The position numbers were made by a program, and so were the translations under genes. A stretch of 64,000 bases of DNA from Gari tellinella (lineage: Eukaryota > Mollusca > Bivalvia > Cardiida > Psammobiidae), in contig OV277857.1 of assembly GCA_922989275.2 (NCBI GenBank), positions 7,068,001 to 7,132,000 of the forward strand. The letters are read 5' to 3'. The notes under the pieces were generated by a model that ran no database searches, was not told the DNA's origin, and saw nothing but the letters and a program-made list of their open reading frames with translations. This document shows, in pieces, positions 63,549 through 64,000 of the stretch (position 1 is the first letter of the stretch; each line of letters begins with the position of its first letter).

Positions 63549-63800
63549 GTTAACCTTTTCATTGCCATTATAACGTCATGACGCATTTATCATATTCACT
63601 ACGATGGTACCGTCTGCTGGCAAATTATCGCCTGCTTTTATTTCTAAAGTTTAGAATTGTAGGCAGGTTGACTTAAAAGGCATTTATATGAGTGTCAAAC
63701 ATTTTAAGATCCTGATCAGACGCTGCGTTACGCACGTTTTGATCTGGATCAAACTGTTTAAATATGTTAGTCTTTTAGAGCCTTGCGTCGAAGTGGTTGC
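63549..63800 (+). mobile_element. Family B MITE, copy B28
   Basis: TTAACCTTTTCATTGCC, ACCGTCTGCTGGC, GAGTGTCAAACATTTTAAG, core GACGCTGCGTTACGCACG; the right end is not clear. Confidence 0.65.
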
Positions 63801-63872
63801 AATTGAAATGAGTAAATACTATGATCCTAAAATATTCTCATTTTACACATAATTATTCTAGCATTGAGCAAT

Positions 63873-63900
63873 ATAGACAGATAGACAGACAGGCAGACAA
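63873..63900. repeat. (ACAG)n-like microsatellite
   Basis: TATAGACAGATAGACAGACA then GGCAGACAA. Confidence 0.8.
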
Positions 63901-63915
63901 CCCTTATTAACATAC

Positions 63916-64000
63916 CATGGAGAACAATTATGTTTTCCGAATAAATGAATATGTTCTAAAACAATTGTGTAAAAAATCAATAACAACACGTAAACTTCAA
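63916..64000 (-). mobile_element. Family A left fragment at window edge
   Basis: TA-preceded CATGGAGAACAATTATG, TTTTCCGAATAAATGAATA and GTTCTAAAACAATTG. It may continue beyond the window. Confidence 0.5.

Noticed and set aside
186..63800. CRISPR-like array, because the same palindromes recur throughout.
   Set aside because: Spacing is irregular, each palindrome sits inside a MITE with its own ends, introns and tRNA-derived SINEs indicate a eukaryote, and no cas-like genes are present.

Overview
The window is almost entirely non-coding eukaryotic nuclear DNA, AT-rich and packed with short non-autonomous DNA transposons (MITEs), two tRNA-derived retroelement copies and simple repeats. GT-AG introns, phase-matched exons, a neurexin-type laminin-G domain on the minus strand, abundant ACATGTACATGTA-like strings and SINEs of a type common in molluscs suggest an invertebrate, most likely a bivalve. 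The species is inferred, not proven.

Genes. (1) Minus strand, about 6.5-9.6 kb (perhaps to 13.1 kb): two phase-matched exons encode the first two thirds of a laminin-G/LNS domain of a neurexin-like adhesion protein; the rest of the gene was not found. (2) Plus strand, 45.39-48.86 kb: a compact three-exon gene predicted to encode a 132-residue protein of unknown function. I found no other convincing gene. Most open frames of 60-115 codons, especially those reading through an SQIRRRVTRRLIRLQTVCHQ-like string, are chance frames inside MITE copies.

MITEs. Family A (about 246 bp, TIR starting CAGTGGAGAA, TA target) has about forty whole or partial copies. Family D (about 350 bp, TIR starting CAGTGCTCCCTC, TA) has about thirteen. 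Families B, C, E, F and G (about 200-300 bp) all begin and end at TTAA with different terminal repeats. Smaller families are H (CAGTCGA termini), I, J, K, M and P (CAGGGCTGCCA termini). A 544-bp TTAA-bounded element carries a tRNA-like Pol III unit, and a 559-bp element at 35.3 kb is a longer relative of family A.

The main observation is that families A to F, with unrelated ends and two different target preferences, carry the same central near-perfect palindrome (CAAACAG ... GATCAGA ... TCTGATC ... CTGTTTG, usually with a GACGCCG/CGGCGTC stem), as if one hairpin module had been passed between MITE families. Several B and D copies have lost part or all of it. A second observation is that at least five family A copies are flanked by imperfect direct repeats of 19-27 bp running from one TA to the next, beyond the simple TA duplication. 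Layout: 0-6 kb MITEs; 6.5-9.6 kb neurexin-like exons with a MITE abutting a splice donor; 10-45 kb continuous MITE mosaic with a minisatellite at 32 kb and a duplicated A-bearing block at 28.8-30.0 kb; 45.4-48.9 kb the small gene, its first intron filled with SINE and nested insertions; 49-64 kb mosaic rich in D, G and B.
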